DNA from: Billgrantia campisalis
Lineage (GTDB): Bacteria > Pseudomonadota > Gammaproteobacteria > Pseudomonadales > Halomonadaceae
Direction: 5' to 3'
Assembly (NCBI RefSeq): GCF_022341425.1
Contig: NZ_JABFUC010000013.1
Location: forward strand, 62,001 to 126,000
DNA length: 64,000 nt
Below the pieces are notes generated by a model. It was not told the origin of the DNA. It did no database searches and saw nothing but the letters and a program-made list of their open reading frames with translations. Made by a program: the position numbers and the translations under genes. Position 1 is the stretch's first letter. Each line of letters opens with the position of its first letter. Below are positions 35,265-43,978 of this stretch, piece after piece.

Positions 35265-35302
35265 CAAGCCCTATCGTCACGCCCTGTCCGGGAGGGAACG
35301 CC

Positions 35303-35773
35303 ATGAGAGCTGCTGCCATGAAGATCGGCGAGCTGGCCAGCCTGACGGGCTGCCCGGTGGAAACCATCCGCTACTACGAGCGAGAGGGGCTGCTGCCCGA
35401 GCCTGCCCGCAGCGCATCCAACTACCGGCTCTATGCCGGGTCCCATGCCGAGCGGCTGCGCTTTATCCGCCACTGTCGCACCCTCGATATGACGCTGGAT
35501 GAGATCCGCACCCTGCTCGACTATCACGACCATCCGCGCCAGCCCTGCAACGCGGTCAACGGCCTGATTGACGAGCACCTGGCCCATGTGGAGGCGCGTA
35601 TCGAGCAGCTTCAGGCGCTACGCGGGGCCCTGGTTGCCTTGCGTTCGCGCTGCAGCGGTGAGGCCGATTCCAGCCAGTGCGGTATTCTCTCGGCCCTGGC
35701 CCAGCCGGCCGCAGAGGAGATCACCGCGCACCGGGAGTCGAGCCATGTGCCGGGACCGCATGGCAGTCACTGA
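35303..35773 (+). CDS. cadR: Cd/Pb-responsive MerR-family regulator
   Basis: A 156-residue regulator with a MerR helix-turn-helix (MKIGELASLTGCPVETIRYYEREGLL), a long dimerisation helix and metal ligands Cys82 (RQPCNAVNGLIDEH), Cys117 and Cys126 (SRCSGEADSSQCGIL). Counted from the second Met these are 77, 112 and 121, close to the CadR/PbrR pattern. The tail HRESSHVPGPHGSH is His-rich, as in CadR. The ATG at 35303 follows GGGAGGG; ATG 35318 is the alternative. It diverges from cadA and should activate it by untwisting the 19-bp spacer. Confidence 0.93.
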   Translation: MRAAAMKIGELASLTGCPVETIRYYEREGLLPEPARSASNYRLYAGSHAERLRFIRHCRTLDMTLDEIRTLLDYHDHPRQPCNAVNGLIDEHLAHVEARIEQLQALRGALVALRSRCSGEADSSQCGILSALAQPAAEEITAHRESSHVPGPHGSH

Positions 35774-35791
35774 ACGGGGCAGCGGCGTCGT

Positions 35792-36940
35792 TCAGCCGTG
35801 TCGATACACCCGGCGCCCCAGCGCCCAGACCTGGTCGATGGCCCAGCCCGTATCGGCCAACACCAGCAGATCGGCGTCGCAGCCGGGTGCCAGGCGCCCC
35901 TTGTGGGGCAGCTTGAGGGCCTCGGCGGCGTGGCCGCTGGCCATGCCGATGGCGCGCTCCAGGGGAATGCCGTGGTCGTGGACGCACTGACCGAGCGCCG
36001 CGAACAGGCTCGACAGCCGCCCCGGCTCGAGGCCCACGAAGCGGCGCGCCTCGTCGAACTGGGGCAGCGAGGCATTGGCATCCGAGGAGAGGGTGATCCG
36101 CGACGGCTCGACCCGGGCATGCAGGGCGCGGGCCACCGCCTCGGCCGCGGGGACCTCGCCGTCGGCCAGCAGCGCCGGGGTGGTGCTGGTGGTGAAGTCG
36201 ATGCGTCCGCCCTCCCGGGCGAAGCGCAGCCCGTCCTCGAACAGCGCGGGGGTGCGGTTGATATGGGTGGGCATGAACTGGGCCAGGGGGATGGCGCTGG
36301 AGCGGGCCGCCTCGCGCAGCGGCTCCAGGTGCGAGGGAGCATCGCCGGTGTGGATGAAGACGATGCCCGACTTGCCGGCCAGCATGCCGGCGGTGCGGGC
36401 CTCGGCGGCGAGGCGGGCCAGCTCGCTCGCCGTAGGCTGGGAGCCGCGATGGTCGCTGATCGCCACCTCGCCGAGGCCGATGAATTCGGGAATGAAGACG
36501 ATATCGCTGCCCACCGAGCCGGTGAGGGTCACCGGTGGCAGCTGGTAGGAGCCGGTGTAGCAGTAGGTGGTGAGTCCGCCGGCGGCCAGCTCGCGGGCCT
36601 TGCCCAGCAGGTTGGCCGGGGTGCGGGTCAGCGCATCGGTGCCCAGGGCGCCGACCAGGGTGGTGACCCCCGAGGCCAGGGCCTCTTCCAGGGCCAGCTC
36701 CGCGGTGCGGGTGCCGAAGCCGCCCTCGCCGCCGCCGCCGACGAAGTGCACCAGGGGGTCGACCAGACCGGGGATCACGCGCTGACCCGCCAGGTCGATC
36801 GCCTCGATCCCCGGCCCGCTGGCGGGCAGTGGCTCGCCGTCGGCTACCACGGCGGCGATGCGCCGATCGGCGATCAGCAGGTGGCAGAGCCCCAGGGGCT
36901 CGGGGGCGTAGAGGCGGGCGTTCTTGAGCAGGGTGAGCAT
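35792..36940 (-). CDS. Isoaspartyl-dipeptidase-like amidohydrolase with altered metal ligands
   Basis: A 382-residue amidohydrolase related to IadA, which cleaves beta-aspartyl dipeptides. Shared blocks are HFVGGGGEGG (Glu72), YTGSY (Tyr132), ISDHRG (Arg165), FIHTGD (His197), MPTHINR (His226, Arg229) and TLSSDANAS (Asp287, Ser291). Two metal ligands differ from E. coli IadA as I recall it: the first His of the HxH pair is Leu63 (DPLVH), and the carbamylated lysine is Glu158. A one-metal or otherwise altered centre is therefore likely. It lies downstream of a basic-amino-acid transporter, behind a hairpin, so beta-Asp-Arg or beta-Asp-Lys is a plausible substrate. Confidence 0.75.
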   Translation of the reverse strand: MLTLLKNARLYAPEPLGLCHLLIADRRIAAVVADGEPLPASGPGIEAIDLAGQRVIPGLVDPLVHFVGGGGEGGFGTRTAELALEEALASGVTTLVGALGTDALTRTPANLLGKARELAAGGLTTYCYTGSYQLPPVTLTGSVGSDIVFIPEFIGLGEVAISDHRGSQPTASELARLAAEARTAGMLAGKSGIVFIHTGDAPSHLEPLREAARSSAIPLAQFMPTHINRTPALFEDGLRFAREGGRIDFTTSTTPALLADGEVPAAEAVARALHARVEPSRITLSSDANASLPQFDEARRFVGLEPGRLSSLFAALGQCVHDHGIPLERAIGMASGHAAEALKLPHKGRLAPGCDADLLVLADTGWAIDQVWALGRRVYRHG

Positions 36941-36968
36941 GATGGCGTCCGGTTGCGGGTGAAGAGAA

Positions 36969-36996
36969 GCCAGCGCCGGTGATAGCCGGCGCTGGC
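36969..36996 (-). terminator. Hairpin between binding protein and peptidase genes
   Basis: An 11-bp perfect stem (36969-36979 with 36986-36996) and a 6-nt loop, followed on the minus strand by TTCTCTTC. It probably ends or attenuates the transporter transcript before the amidohydrolase gene. Confidence 0.7.
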
Positions 36997-37015
36997 GTTC
37001 GCTGAGAGCCCTCTG

Positions 37016-37801
37016 TCAGAGCTTGATATCGTAGTTGAAGTAGCGCTCCATGATCGCGTCGTAGGTGCCGTCCTCCTTTAGGGCGGCCAGCGCCTCGTTG
37101 AAGCGCTCGGCGAGGTCGCGGTCGCGGGGACGGAAGGCCACGCCCACCCCCTGGCCGAAGATGTGCTCGGGCTGATTGATGAAGTCGCTGACGCGCTGGA
37201 AGCGGGAGTCCTCGGCCTCGAGATCCATGCGCGACTCCGCCACCGGGGCGTCGAGGAAGGTCAGGTCGAGACGCTCGGCGCGCAGATCGTTGAGCACGTC
37301 GTCGCCGCTGGTATAGCGGCGGATCTCCACCAGGTCGCCGTACAGCTCGGAGACATAGTTGTCCTGCAGGGTGGCGCGCTGCACGCCCACCACCAGGCCT
37401 TCGAGGCTGTCGCGATCGGAGATGTCGACCTCTCGGCCCTGCAGGCTGAACCAGGCGCTGGGGGTGGTGTAGTAGGGCTCGGAGAACAGCACCCGCTGGG
37501 CGCGCTCCTCGGTGATCGCCATGGACGACATGATGCCGTCGTAGTTGCGTGCCAGCAGGCCGGGGATGATGCCGTCCCAGTCCTGCTCGACCCAGACGCA
37601 GGTGGCTTCGAGATAGTCGCAGACGGCTTCGCCCAGCTCGATCTCGAAGCCGGTGAGCTCGCCGTCTGGCTGGCGGTACATGAAGGGCTCGTAGGGCAGG
37701 TCGATGCCGAGACGGATCTCGGAGTAGTCGCGGGCCTGGGCGCTGCCGGCGGCGAGGCCGGCGGTCAGGGTGGCGGCGAGCAGCAGGGTCATGTGACGCA
37801 T
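37016..37801 (-). CDS. Amino-acid ABC transporter substrate-binding protein 1
   Basis: A 261-residue periplasmic protein of the polar/basic amino-acid family. Signal peptide MRHMTLLLAATLTAGLAAGSAQA is followed by IRLGIDLPYEPFMYRQPDG and ELTGFEIELGEAVCDYL. The two Cys residues (near CDYLEATC) mirror the disulfide of LAO/ArtJ-type proteins. A GGGAGG site precedes the ATG at 37801. It is paralogous to the protein of 38181-38948 but clearly diverged, so the one membrane complex may serve two ligands. Confidence 0.9.
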   Translation of the reverse strand: MRHMTLLLAATLTAGLAAGSAQARDYSEIRLGIDLPYEPFMYRQPDGELTGFEIELGEAVCDYLEATCVWVEQDWDGIIPGLLARNYDGIMSSMAITEERAQRVLFSEPYYTTPSAWFSLQGREVDISDRDSLEGLVVGVQRATLQDNYVSELYGDLVEIRRYTSGDDVLNDLRAERLDLTFLDAPVAESRMDLEAEDSRFQRVSDFINQPEHIFGQGVGVAFRPRDRDLAERFNEALAALKEDGTYDAIMERYFNYDIKL

Positions 37802-37982
37802 GAGACTTCCTCCCGGGAAGGTGTTGTTGTGACGCGGGGTTTCGGCCACGAGGTGGCACGGGAACGGACTTGTCGAGTGGTGAAGCAGCGACCGGGGTCG
37901 CACAGGGTTACCGCCGGTCAGACGGCGTCATGGAAACAGGGCACGGGCGTGCCATGGCTGCCGGGGTGGCTGCCGGGGAAGG

Positions 37983-38075
37983 CTATTCGTCGAACCATTC
38001 GCTGAGGTAGAAGCTGTCGAAGTAACAGCGATAGGCCTCGCGCGATGTTCGGTGTCGGGGGGAGCAATCGATCAT
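37983..38075 (-). CDS. Small ORF (30 aa), possible leader peptide
   Basis: The 379-bp gap between the two binding-protein genes contains an ATG-started frame of 30 codons, MIDCSPRHRTSREAYR followed by an aromatic-acidic end. Four of its first sixteen residues are Arg, two of them CGA, a codon likely to be rare here. Upstream on the minus strand is a TTGACA-like box near 38133. There is only a weak ribosome site. A leader-peptide role for arginine supply is speculative, and it may be non-coding. Confidence 0.25.
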   Translation of the reverse strand: MIDCSPRHRTSREAYRCYFDSFYLSEWFDE

Positions 38076-38137
38076 GGACGCTGTCCCGATGCGATGGAGA
38101 CGGTTTGACTTTCCACAAGGGTAGCGGCGCTGTCAAT

Positions 38138-38162
38138 CCCTCCCCCGGCGGCCGGGGGAGGG
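38138..38162 (-). terminator. GC-rich hairpin after binding protein 2
   Basis: An 11-bp stem CCCTCCCCCGG/CCGGGGGAGGG with a 3-nt loop lies 19 bases past the stop of the binding-protein gene at 38181. There is no T-run, so it may stabilise the abundant binding-protein mRNA rather than terminate fully. Confidence 0.6.
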
Positions 38163-38180
38163 GATCACACGGCGGCTGTC

Positions 38181-38948
38181 TTACTCCTCGCCGAAGTAGC
38201 GCTCGAAGATCTCGTCGTAGGTACCGTCTTCCTTGAGCGTGGCGAGTGCCTCGTTGAAGCGCTCGGCAAGGGCGGTGTCGCGCTGGCGGAAGGCGATGCC
38301 GAAGCCTTCACCGAAGTACTCCTCGGGCTCGGTGACCATCTCGCCGACCACCTGGAACTGACCCTCGCGGGCGTCGAGCAGGGTGACCTGGCCGACGATG
38401 AACTCCAGGAAGACGAGGTCCAGGCGCTGGGCCTGCAGGTCCAACACCATGTCGTCGGCGGTGGAGTAGCGGCTGATGCTGGCGACGCCGCCGTAGTTGT
38501 CGGTGACGTAGCTGTCGAAGGTGGTGCCACGCTGCACGCCGATGCTCTTGTCGGCCAGGGTCTCCTCGTTGATCACTTCGATCTCGCTGCCGGCGGGGGC
38601 GAACCAGGCGCCAGGGATGGTGATGTAGGGATCGGAGAAGAGCACGGTCTGGCGACGCTCTTCGTTGATGGTCATCGAGGACATGATGGCGTCGTAGTTG
38701 CGCGCCAGCAGGCCGGGGACGATGCCGTCCCACTCCTGCTCGATCCACTCGCAGGTGACGCCCATCTCGGCGCACAGGGCGTTGCCCAGCTCGATGTCAA
38801 AGCCGGTCAGCTCGCCATCGGCGTCCCGGTACTCCATCGGCTCGTAGGGCACGTCGACGCCGAAGCGTACGTGGTCATAGTCGCGGGCCTGGGCGGTGCC
38901 GGCGACCAGCGCCACGCCGAGGATCGATACGGTCAGCAGTGTTTTCAT
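38181..38948 (-). CDS. Amino-acid ABC transporter substrate-binding protein 2
   Basis: A 255-residue periplasmic protein with signal peptide MKTLLTVSILGVALVAGTAQA and the basic/polar amino-acid-binding blocks VRFGVDVPYEPMEYRDADG and ELTGFDIELGNALCAEMGVTC. It is immediately downstream of the two permease genes and is the main candidate partner for them. The 130 bp upstream include hairpins GCGCAGCTGCGC and GGGCT-CGAA-AGCCC. Confidence 0.92.
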   Translation of the reverse strand: MKTLLTVSILGVALVAGTAQARDYDHVRFGVDVPYEPMEYRDADGELTGFDIELGNALCAEMGVTCEWIEQEWDGIVPGLLARNYDAIMSSMTINEERRQTVLFSDPYITIPGAWFAPAGSEIEVINEETLADKSIGVQRGTTFDSYVTDNYGGVASISRYSTADDMVLDLQAQRLDLVFLEFIVGQVTLLDAREGQFQVVGEMVTEPEEYFGEGFGIAFRQRDTALAERFNEALATLKEDGTYDEIFERYFGEE

Positions 38949-39078
38949 GGTTGGTTTCCCTTTTGTAGTCGTTCGTCCACCGATTGGGTGACGTCGCGCC
39001 AGAATTTAGCGCAGCTGCGCCGGGCTCGAAAGCCCTCGGGCGCGGTTTTTCCAACGCCTGTTTGACGCTGACGCCCCC

Positions 39079-39804
39079 TCAGCTCTGGGGCCTGAGGTGC
39101 GCCAGCAGTCGCTTCTCCAGGTAGCGGAAGAAGAAGAGGATGGTGAAGGTAAGACAGAGATAGATCACCGCCACGAAGATAAAGGCCTCGAAGGGGGCAT
39201 AGAAGCGTGCATAGACGAAGCGTGCCGCCCCGGTGAGGTCCATCAAGGTGACCACGCTGGCAATCGCACTGGCATGCAGCATGAAGATCACCTCGTTGCC
39301 GTAGGCCGGCAGGGCGCGGCGAAAGGCGCTGGGCAGGATGATGCGCCGCATCATCAGCGCTTGGGACATGCCGTAGGCGCGGGCCGCCTCGATCTCGCCT
39401 TTGGGGGTCGCCTTGATGGCGCCGCGGAAGATTTCGGTGGTGTAGGCCGCCGTGTTCAGGGTGAAGGCGATCAGCGCCGGGTAGAAGGCCTCGCGCAGCA
39501 GCGGCCACAGGAAGGTCTCCTGAATGCCGTCGAAGAACACCACCCCGTAGTAGATGATGTAGAGCTGGATCAGTAGCGGAGTGCCGCGAAACACATAGGT
39601 GTAGGCGTAGATCGGCAGGCTGATCCAGCGGCGGCCCGAGCTGCGCCCTATGGCCAGCGGTACCGCCAGCACCAGACCGATCAGCAGGGAGACGAAGACC
39701 AGTTGGACGGTGACGACCAGGCCATCCCAGTAGTAGCCCAGCGTCTGGGGCGTAAAGATCAGGTTGCCATCCAGCAGTTCATGGAACCAGGCGAGAATTT
39801 CCAT
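39079..39804 (-). CDS. Amino-acid ABC transporter permease (ArtM/AotM/HisM-like)
   Basis: A 241-residue permease with about five helices. The coupling block GAIKATPKGEIEAARAYGMSQ and early TYVFRGTPLLIQLYIIYYG identify the HisM/ArtM type. The start at 39804 lies 2 bp after the stop of the preceding permease gene; the ribosome site is within that gene. It forms the channel with the next protein. Confidence 0.92.
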   Translation of the reverse strand: MEILAWFHELLDGNLIFTPQTLGYYWDGLVVTVQLVFVSLLIGLVLAVPLAIGRSSGRRWISLPIYAYTYVFRGTPLLIQLYIIYYGVVFFDGIQETFLWPLLREAFYPALIAFTLNTAAYTTEIFRGAIKATPKGEIEAARAYGMSQALMMRRIILPSAFRRALPAYGNEVIFMLHASAIASVVTLMDLTGAARFVYARFYAPFEAFIFVAVIYLCLTFTILFFFRYLEKRLLAHLRPQS

Positions 39805-39806
39805 GG

Positions 39807-40508
39807 TCAATGCTCCCCGAAGCCGACGTTGTAGCGCTTCTGCAGCCGCGCGAAGATCCACTCCGACAGCGAGGCGATCAGCAGATAGATCAGTGCCACC
39901 GGGATCAGGAAGGTGAAGGGCTCATGGGTGGCGCGGGAGGCCTCCGCGGCGACCCGCACCATGTCGGTGAGGCCGATGATCGAGACCAGCGCGGTGGTCT
40001 TGAGCAGCACCATCCAGTTGTTGGAGAGTCCGGGCAGGGCGTGGCGCATCATTAGCGGGAAGCGGATGCGACGAAACACCAGCCAGGGACTCATGCCGTA
40101 GGCCTTGCCGGCCTCGATCTGCCCGTGGTCAACGGCCATGAAGGCGCCGCGGAAGGTCTCGCCCATGTAGGCGCCGAAGATAAAGCCGATGGTCAGCACC
40201 CCGGCGGCGAAGGCGTTGAGATTGACGTACCAGTCCACGCCGAAGCGGTCGTAGAGGGCGTCGGTGACGACGTTGAGCGCCATCTGGCCGCCGAAGAACA
40301 GCAGCATCATCAGCACCAGGTCCGGCACGCCGCGGATCAGGGTGGTGTAGAGCGTGGCGATCTTGTGCAGCAGCCAGCTGCGCGACATCTTGGCGCTGGC
40401 GGTCAGCAGCCCCAGCACGATGGCGAGTGCCAGCGACAGAATCGCCAGCTGGAGGGTAACGCCGGCGCCTTCGAGCAGCCGCGGGCCGTAGCCGTGTAGG
40501 TCGAGCAT
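39807..40508 (-). CDS. Amino-acid ABC transporter permease (ArtQ/AotQ/HisQ-like)
   Basis: A 233-residue permease. TTLIRGVPDLVLMMLLFFGGQ and the coupling block GAFMAVDHGQIEAGKAYGMSP match HisQ/ArtQ proteins. It is 12 bp downstream of the ATPase gene, second in the leftward operon ATPase-Q-M-binding protein-binding protein-amidohydrolase. Confidence 0.92.
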   Translation of the reverse strand: MLDLHGYGPRLLEGAGVTLQLAILSLALAIVLGLLTASAKMSRSWLLHKIATLYTTLIRGVPDLVLMMLLFFGGQMALNVVTDALYDRFGVDWYVNLNAFAAGVLTIGFIFGAYMGETFRGAFMAVDHGQIEAGKAYGMSPWLVFRRIRFPLMMRHALPGLSNNWMVLLKTTALVSIIGLTDMVRVAAEASRATHEPFTFLIPVALIYLLIASLSEWIFARLQKRYNVGFGEH

Positions 40509-40520
40509 GATGGAGCCTCC

Positions 40521-41291
40521 TCAGTACTTCGGCGCCAGAAACTGCTGGAGACGCGGCGACTGGGGGTTGGCCAGCACGTCCTGGGGCGGGCCGGCCTCTT
40601 CCACCAGGCCCTGGTGCAGGTAGATCACCTCGCTGGACACATCCCGGGCGAAGCTCATCTCGTGGGTCACCACCACCATGGTGCGGCCTTCGTCGGCCAG
40701 GCCATGCATGACCTTCAAGACATCGCCGACCAGCTCCGGGTCGAGCGCCGAGGTGGGCTCGTCGAACAGCATCACCTCGGGGTCCATGGCCAGCGCCCGG
40801 GCGATGGCGCCGCGCTGCTGCTGGCCGCCGGACATCTGCGCCGGGTAGGCGTCGGCCCGGGCGGTGAGGCCGACCCGCTCGAGCAGTGCCCGGGCGTGCT
40901 CGATGGCCTCCTTCTTCGGCTTGCCGAGCACGTGCACCGGCGCTTCGATGATGTTCTCGAGCAGGGTCATGTGGGCCCAGAGATTGAAGCTCTGGAAGAC
41001 CATGGAGAGCTTGGCGCGCATGCGCACCACCTGCTTCCAGTCGGCGGGCTCGCGGCCGTAGCGGGTCTGCTTGAAGCGGATCTCCTCGCCGTGAACGATC
41101 AGGTCGCCTTCGTCCGGCTGTTCGAGCAGGTTCATGCAGCGCAGGAAGGTGCTCTTGCCGGAGCCGGAGGCGCCGATCAGAGTGATCACGTCACCCTTGC
41201 GGGCGGTCAGCGAGAGGCCCTTGAGGACTTCGGTGTCGCCGAAGCGTTTTTTGATGTTGCGCACCTCGAGTGGAATCGGGGTATCGGCCAT
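40521..41291 (-). CDS. Amino-acid ABC transporter ATP-binding protein (HisP/AotP-like)
   Basis: A 256-residue ATPase with Walker A GASGSGKST, signature MSGGQQQRGAIARAL, Walker B VMLFDEPTSALD and switch His in VVTHEMSFARD. The HisP/ArtP type has the long loop seen at EEIRFKQTRYGREPADWKQV. It is first in the operon; the 250 bp between it and astE hold the likely promoter. The start at 41291 gives MADTPIP; longer frames are rejected. Confidence 0.93.
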   Translation of the reverse strand: MADTPIPLEVRNIKKRFGDTEVLKGLSLTARKGDVITLIGASGSGKSTFLRCMNLLEQPDEGDLIVHGEEIRFKQTRYGREPADWKQVVRMRAKLSMVFQSFNLWAHMTLLENIIEAPVHVLGKPKKEAIEHARALLERVGLTARADAYPAQMSGGQQQRGAIARALAMDPEVMLFDEPTSALDPELVGDVLKVMHGLADEGRTMVVVTHEMSFARDVSSEVIYLHQGLVEEAGPPQDVLANPQSPRLQQFLAPKY

Positions 41292-41541
41292 GGGTGGGGC
41301 TCCAGGGTCGGGGCGTATCGCCAATCGCGGCGACGGGCCGGTCAAGCGGGCTGGCACGAAAAGGAGGCGATTCTAACAGGCCCGAGGCTTTTCGACAGAC
41401 TGGTTCGCCGCTGGTGCCATTCGACCTTGGTCGTAATTGTTGTGGTGTCTGAGCATGAGATTTCTCCGGATTGTTGTTGTTGATTCGAATATTTCACTAT
41501 GGATTGACGCCTGAGCAGCGAGAGCGGCTCGATGGCGAGGG

Positions 41542-42528
41542 TCAGTCCGGGGGCGCGCTGGGGGTGACCAGCAGCGCCGCCCGAGCGCCGATTTCCACCT
41601 GGGCATTGGGAAAGACCACCCGCAGGGGCGACTCGCCGACCGTGAAGGGGCCGGCGGTGGCGTCCTCGGCGAGACGCGTGCCGGGGGCGAACTCGGTAAA
41701 GTTGGGCGTGTGGTCGGGAAAGCAGAGCGTGAAGTCGTGGTCCTTGCGAATCAGCTCGTGGGCGACGCGGAAGTAGACCATGCGGGCCGGGTCATCCTCG
41801 GCCGGTGCACGGCCCTCGAGCAGTGCACTCAGCAGCCGGCCCATGGGGGCCAGCGCCGCCAGGTCGTTGTGGCCGAAGGGCAGCGCCCGGCCCAGCTCCA
41901 GGGTGAAGGCCTGGGCGGCGTGATAGTGCTTGGCGTAGTGGGAGAAGGTCCAGCTGTGCTGGTGCTGATGCAGCACCGCCTGGAGATCGGCAGCGGCCAG
42001 CCAGCGCCACTGTTCGGGCTGGGTGGGAGTCTCGGCGAAGGGGTCGACCACGAAACGCGGATAGCGGCTGTCGCGGATCGCCGTATGCAGGTCGTAGTGC
42101 AGGCGTGAGAGACCGGCGTGACGGGCGAAGAAGGCGTCCACGCTGACCATCAGCTTGCGCGCCCGGTCGGGCTCCATGCCGCGCTCGCCGAGATCACGGC
42201 GAAACAGGCGGTTGAGATTGGTGGTAATGAAGCGTTGTCCCTGACGGATGGCCTCCAGGTTGCCGAGGATGACCAGAGTGGGGGCGCCGAGCCGTATCAG
42301 GCCTGCCTCGAGCCGGGCCAGGCAGTCGCCGAGCAGCTCGATGGGGGCGGTTTCGTTGCCGTGAATGCCCGCCGACAGCACGCAGGCACGGGCCGAGTCG
42401 CCCGGGCGGTCGGGGATGAGTTCGAGAATCCCGGGCCCGTGAATCGTGAAGCGTCCGCCGTGAACGCGCCCACTGCGCTCGGCGCTGGTGCGCCCGTCCA
42501 GGCTGAGGTCGATCCATTCCGCCAGCAT
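41542..42528 (-). CDS. astE: Succinylglutamate desuccinylase
   Basis: A 328-residue zinc hydrolase of the AstE/aspartoacylase family, the last step of the arginine succinyltransferase (AST) pathway, releasing succinate and glutamate. AGIHGNETAPIELL carries the zinc His and Glu, NLNRLFRR the substrate Asn-Arg pair, and DLHTAIRDSRYPRFVV the third zinc ligand. Other ast genes are not in the window. Its place upstream of a basic-amino-acid transporter supports arginine or ornithine as the transported substrate. Confidence 0.9.
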   Translation of the reverse strand: MLAEWIDLSLDGRTSAERSGRVHGGRFTIHGPGILELIPDRPGDSARACVLSAGIHGNETAPIELLGDCLARLEAGLIRLGAPTLVILGNLEAIRQGQRFITTNLNRLFRRDLGERGMEPDRARKLMVSVDAFFARHAGLSRLHYDLHTAIRDSRYPRFVVDPFAETPTQPEQWRWLAAADLQAVLHQHQHSWTFSHYAKHYHAAQAFTLELGRALPFGHNDLAALAPMGRLLSALLEGRAPAEDDPARMVYFRVAHELIRKDHDFTLCFPDHTPNFTEFAPGTRLAEDATAGPFTVGESPLRVVFPNAQVEIGARAALLVTPSAPPD

Positions 42529-42750
42529 GGTCACTGTCCTGATCCGTTGAGAAGACCCCGCCACCTTCCGGCGCCGCGACCTTTCCGGCAAGCCCCCCGG
42601 TCGGGCTGGTGAAAGCGCGGGTGCGATAGTGAAATTCGTGTGGGGAATCCGGCTGGCATGACCTTTGGCCAATGGGGATGGGGCGAGCCGGGGGCTAAGC
42701 TGGCAGCTCCAATCATCGGCATCAGCCGCACTGACGGCGAGGAGCCCGGT

Positions 42751-43632
42751 ATGCTAAGCGGTCCGCCTGACAGCGCACTCGACCACGTCCGCCATCTCAA
42801 TGACCACTATGATGCCCTTGCCGCCGGGGCTGGGGAAAGCCTGATGGCGCGGCTGCGATCAGCCTTCCGGGAGGCGGGCTGCGACCCGGACCGCCTCACC
42901 CTGGACGAGATCGCCGGCATCGACCAGCTGCACCTGGGGGGGCGAGCGGCCAGCCGCTCGCTGGCGGCGCTGGGGGAGCTGCGTCCGGGGGAGCGGGTGC
43001 TGGACGTGGGCTGCGGCACCGGCGGGGCCAGCCGGTTGCTGGCCGACGAGTTCGGCTGCGAGGCGACCGGCGTGGACATCACCGCCGCCTTCGTGGCGGT
43101 GGCCGAGTGGCTCAGCGCCGCCACCGGCCTGGCGGCTCGTACCCGCTTTCTGTGTGCCGATGCCGGCCAGACGCCGCTGCCGGATGCCAGCGTGGACGTC
43201 ATCTGGTGCCAGCATGCGCTGATGAACATGCCGCATGTGCCGCGGGTGCTGGCCGAGTGGCGACGCCTGCTGGTGCCCGGGGGACGGGTGCTGCTCCACG
43301 AGGTGGTGGCCGGCGACAACCGCGAGCCGCTGGCGCTGCCGGTGCCTTGGGCGCGCAGCCAGGCCACCAGCCACCTGCGCCACCGCCAGCAGCTCGAGCG
43401 CACCCTGGCCCTGGCCGGCTTCGAAGCACAGGCGCTGCAGGATGTGACCGACGCGGCGCTGGCCTGGCGGCAGAAGCACAGCCGCCGCGAGGCGGGCGCC
43501 GAACCGTCCCTGCGGCTGCCGGGGCCGGCTTTGATCTTCGGCGACGACTTCCCGGCCATGGGGCGCAACCTGCGCGACAACCTGGCCGCTGGCAGGGTGC
43601 GTATCCTGGAAGGGGTTTGGCGTCAGGCCTGA
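42751..43632 (+). CDS. Class I SAM-dependent methyltransferase
   Basis: A 293-residue protein with motif I VLDVGCGTGGASRLLAD, acidic motif II GVDI, and post-I blocks (FLCADAGQTPLP, VPGGRVLLHEVV). The upstream IDQLHLGGRAASRSLAAL segment is seen in small-molecule methyltransferases. A GAGGAG site precedes the ATG at 42751. The substrate cannot be told from sequence or neighbours. Its 3' end overlaps the convergent DUF5368 gene by 10 bp. Confidence 0.8.
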   Translation: MLSGPPDSALDHVRHLNDHYDALAAGAGESLMARLRSAFREAGCDPDRLTLDEIAGIDQLHLGGRAASRSLAALGELRPGERVLDVGCGTGGASRLLADEFGCEATGVDITAAFVAVAEWLSAATGLAARTRFLCADAGQTPLPDASVDVIWCQHALMNMPHVPRVLAEWRRLLVPGGRVLLHEVVAGDNREPLALPVPWARSQATSHLRHRQQLERTLALAGFEAQALQDVTDAALAWRQKHSRREAGAEPSLRLPGPALIFGDDFPAMGRNLRDNLAAGRVRILEGVWRQA

Positions 43633-43964
43633 CGCTGGCCGCGTACCAGGTAGCTGAGCGGATGCAGCACCAGCCAGGCGGCGATGGCCAGGCCGATGAT
43701 GGCGCCGATCATCGCCACCCAGTCGGCGGCGGTGGCCACATAGGCGAGCCGAGAGTTGGTGAAGGGGGGAATCCACCAGAGACCCGAAAGGCCCGCGGCC
43801 AGGGCGGCCAGGTTGGCGCCCAGGCAGCGATAGTGGAGCGTGCGGTAGCCGCGCAGCCGGGCCATCAGTTGGACGACCACCAGCAGGCCCACCCCGGCCA
43901 CGATCGACCACAGGAAGGGGGCCAGGGCGTACATCAGAATGGTCAGTGTACCTTGAATCGTCAT
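43623..43964 (-). CDS. DUF5368-like small membrane protein
   Basis: A 113-residue protein with about three to four membrane helices (ILMYALAPFLWSIVAGVGLLVVVQLM, LGANLAALAAGLSGLWWIPPF, AMIGAIIGLAIAAWLVLHPL). The sequence matches the style of DUF5368 proteins, which I recall beside sulfide:quinone oxidoreductase genes. It is 14 bp downstream of such a gene and is probably co-transcribed. The role is unknown; it may anchor the oxidoreductase or pass electrons to quinone. Confidence 0.65.
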   Translation of the reverse strand: MTIQGTLTILMYALAPFLWSIVAGVGLLVVVQLMARLRGYRTLHYRCLGANLAALAAGLSGLWWIPPFTNSRLAYVATAADWVAMIGAIIGLAIAAWLVLHPLSYLVRGQRQA

Positions 43965-43978
43965 TTCGTCCGGTCTCC

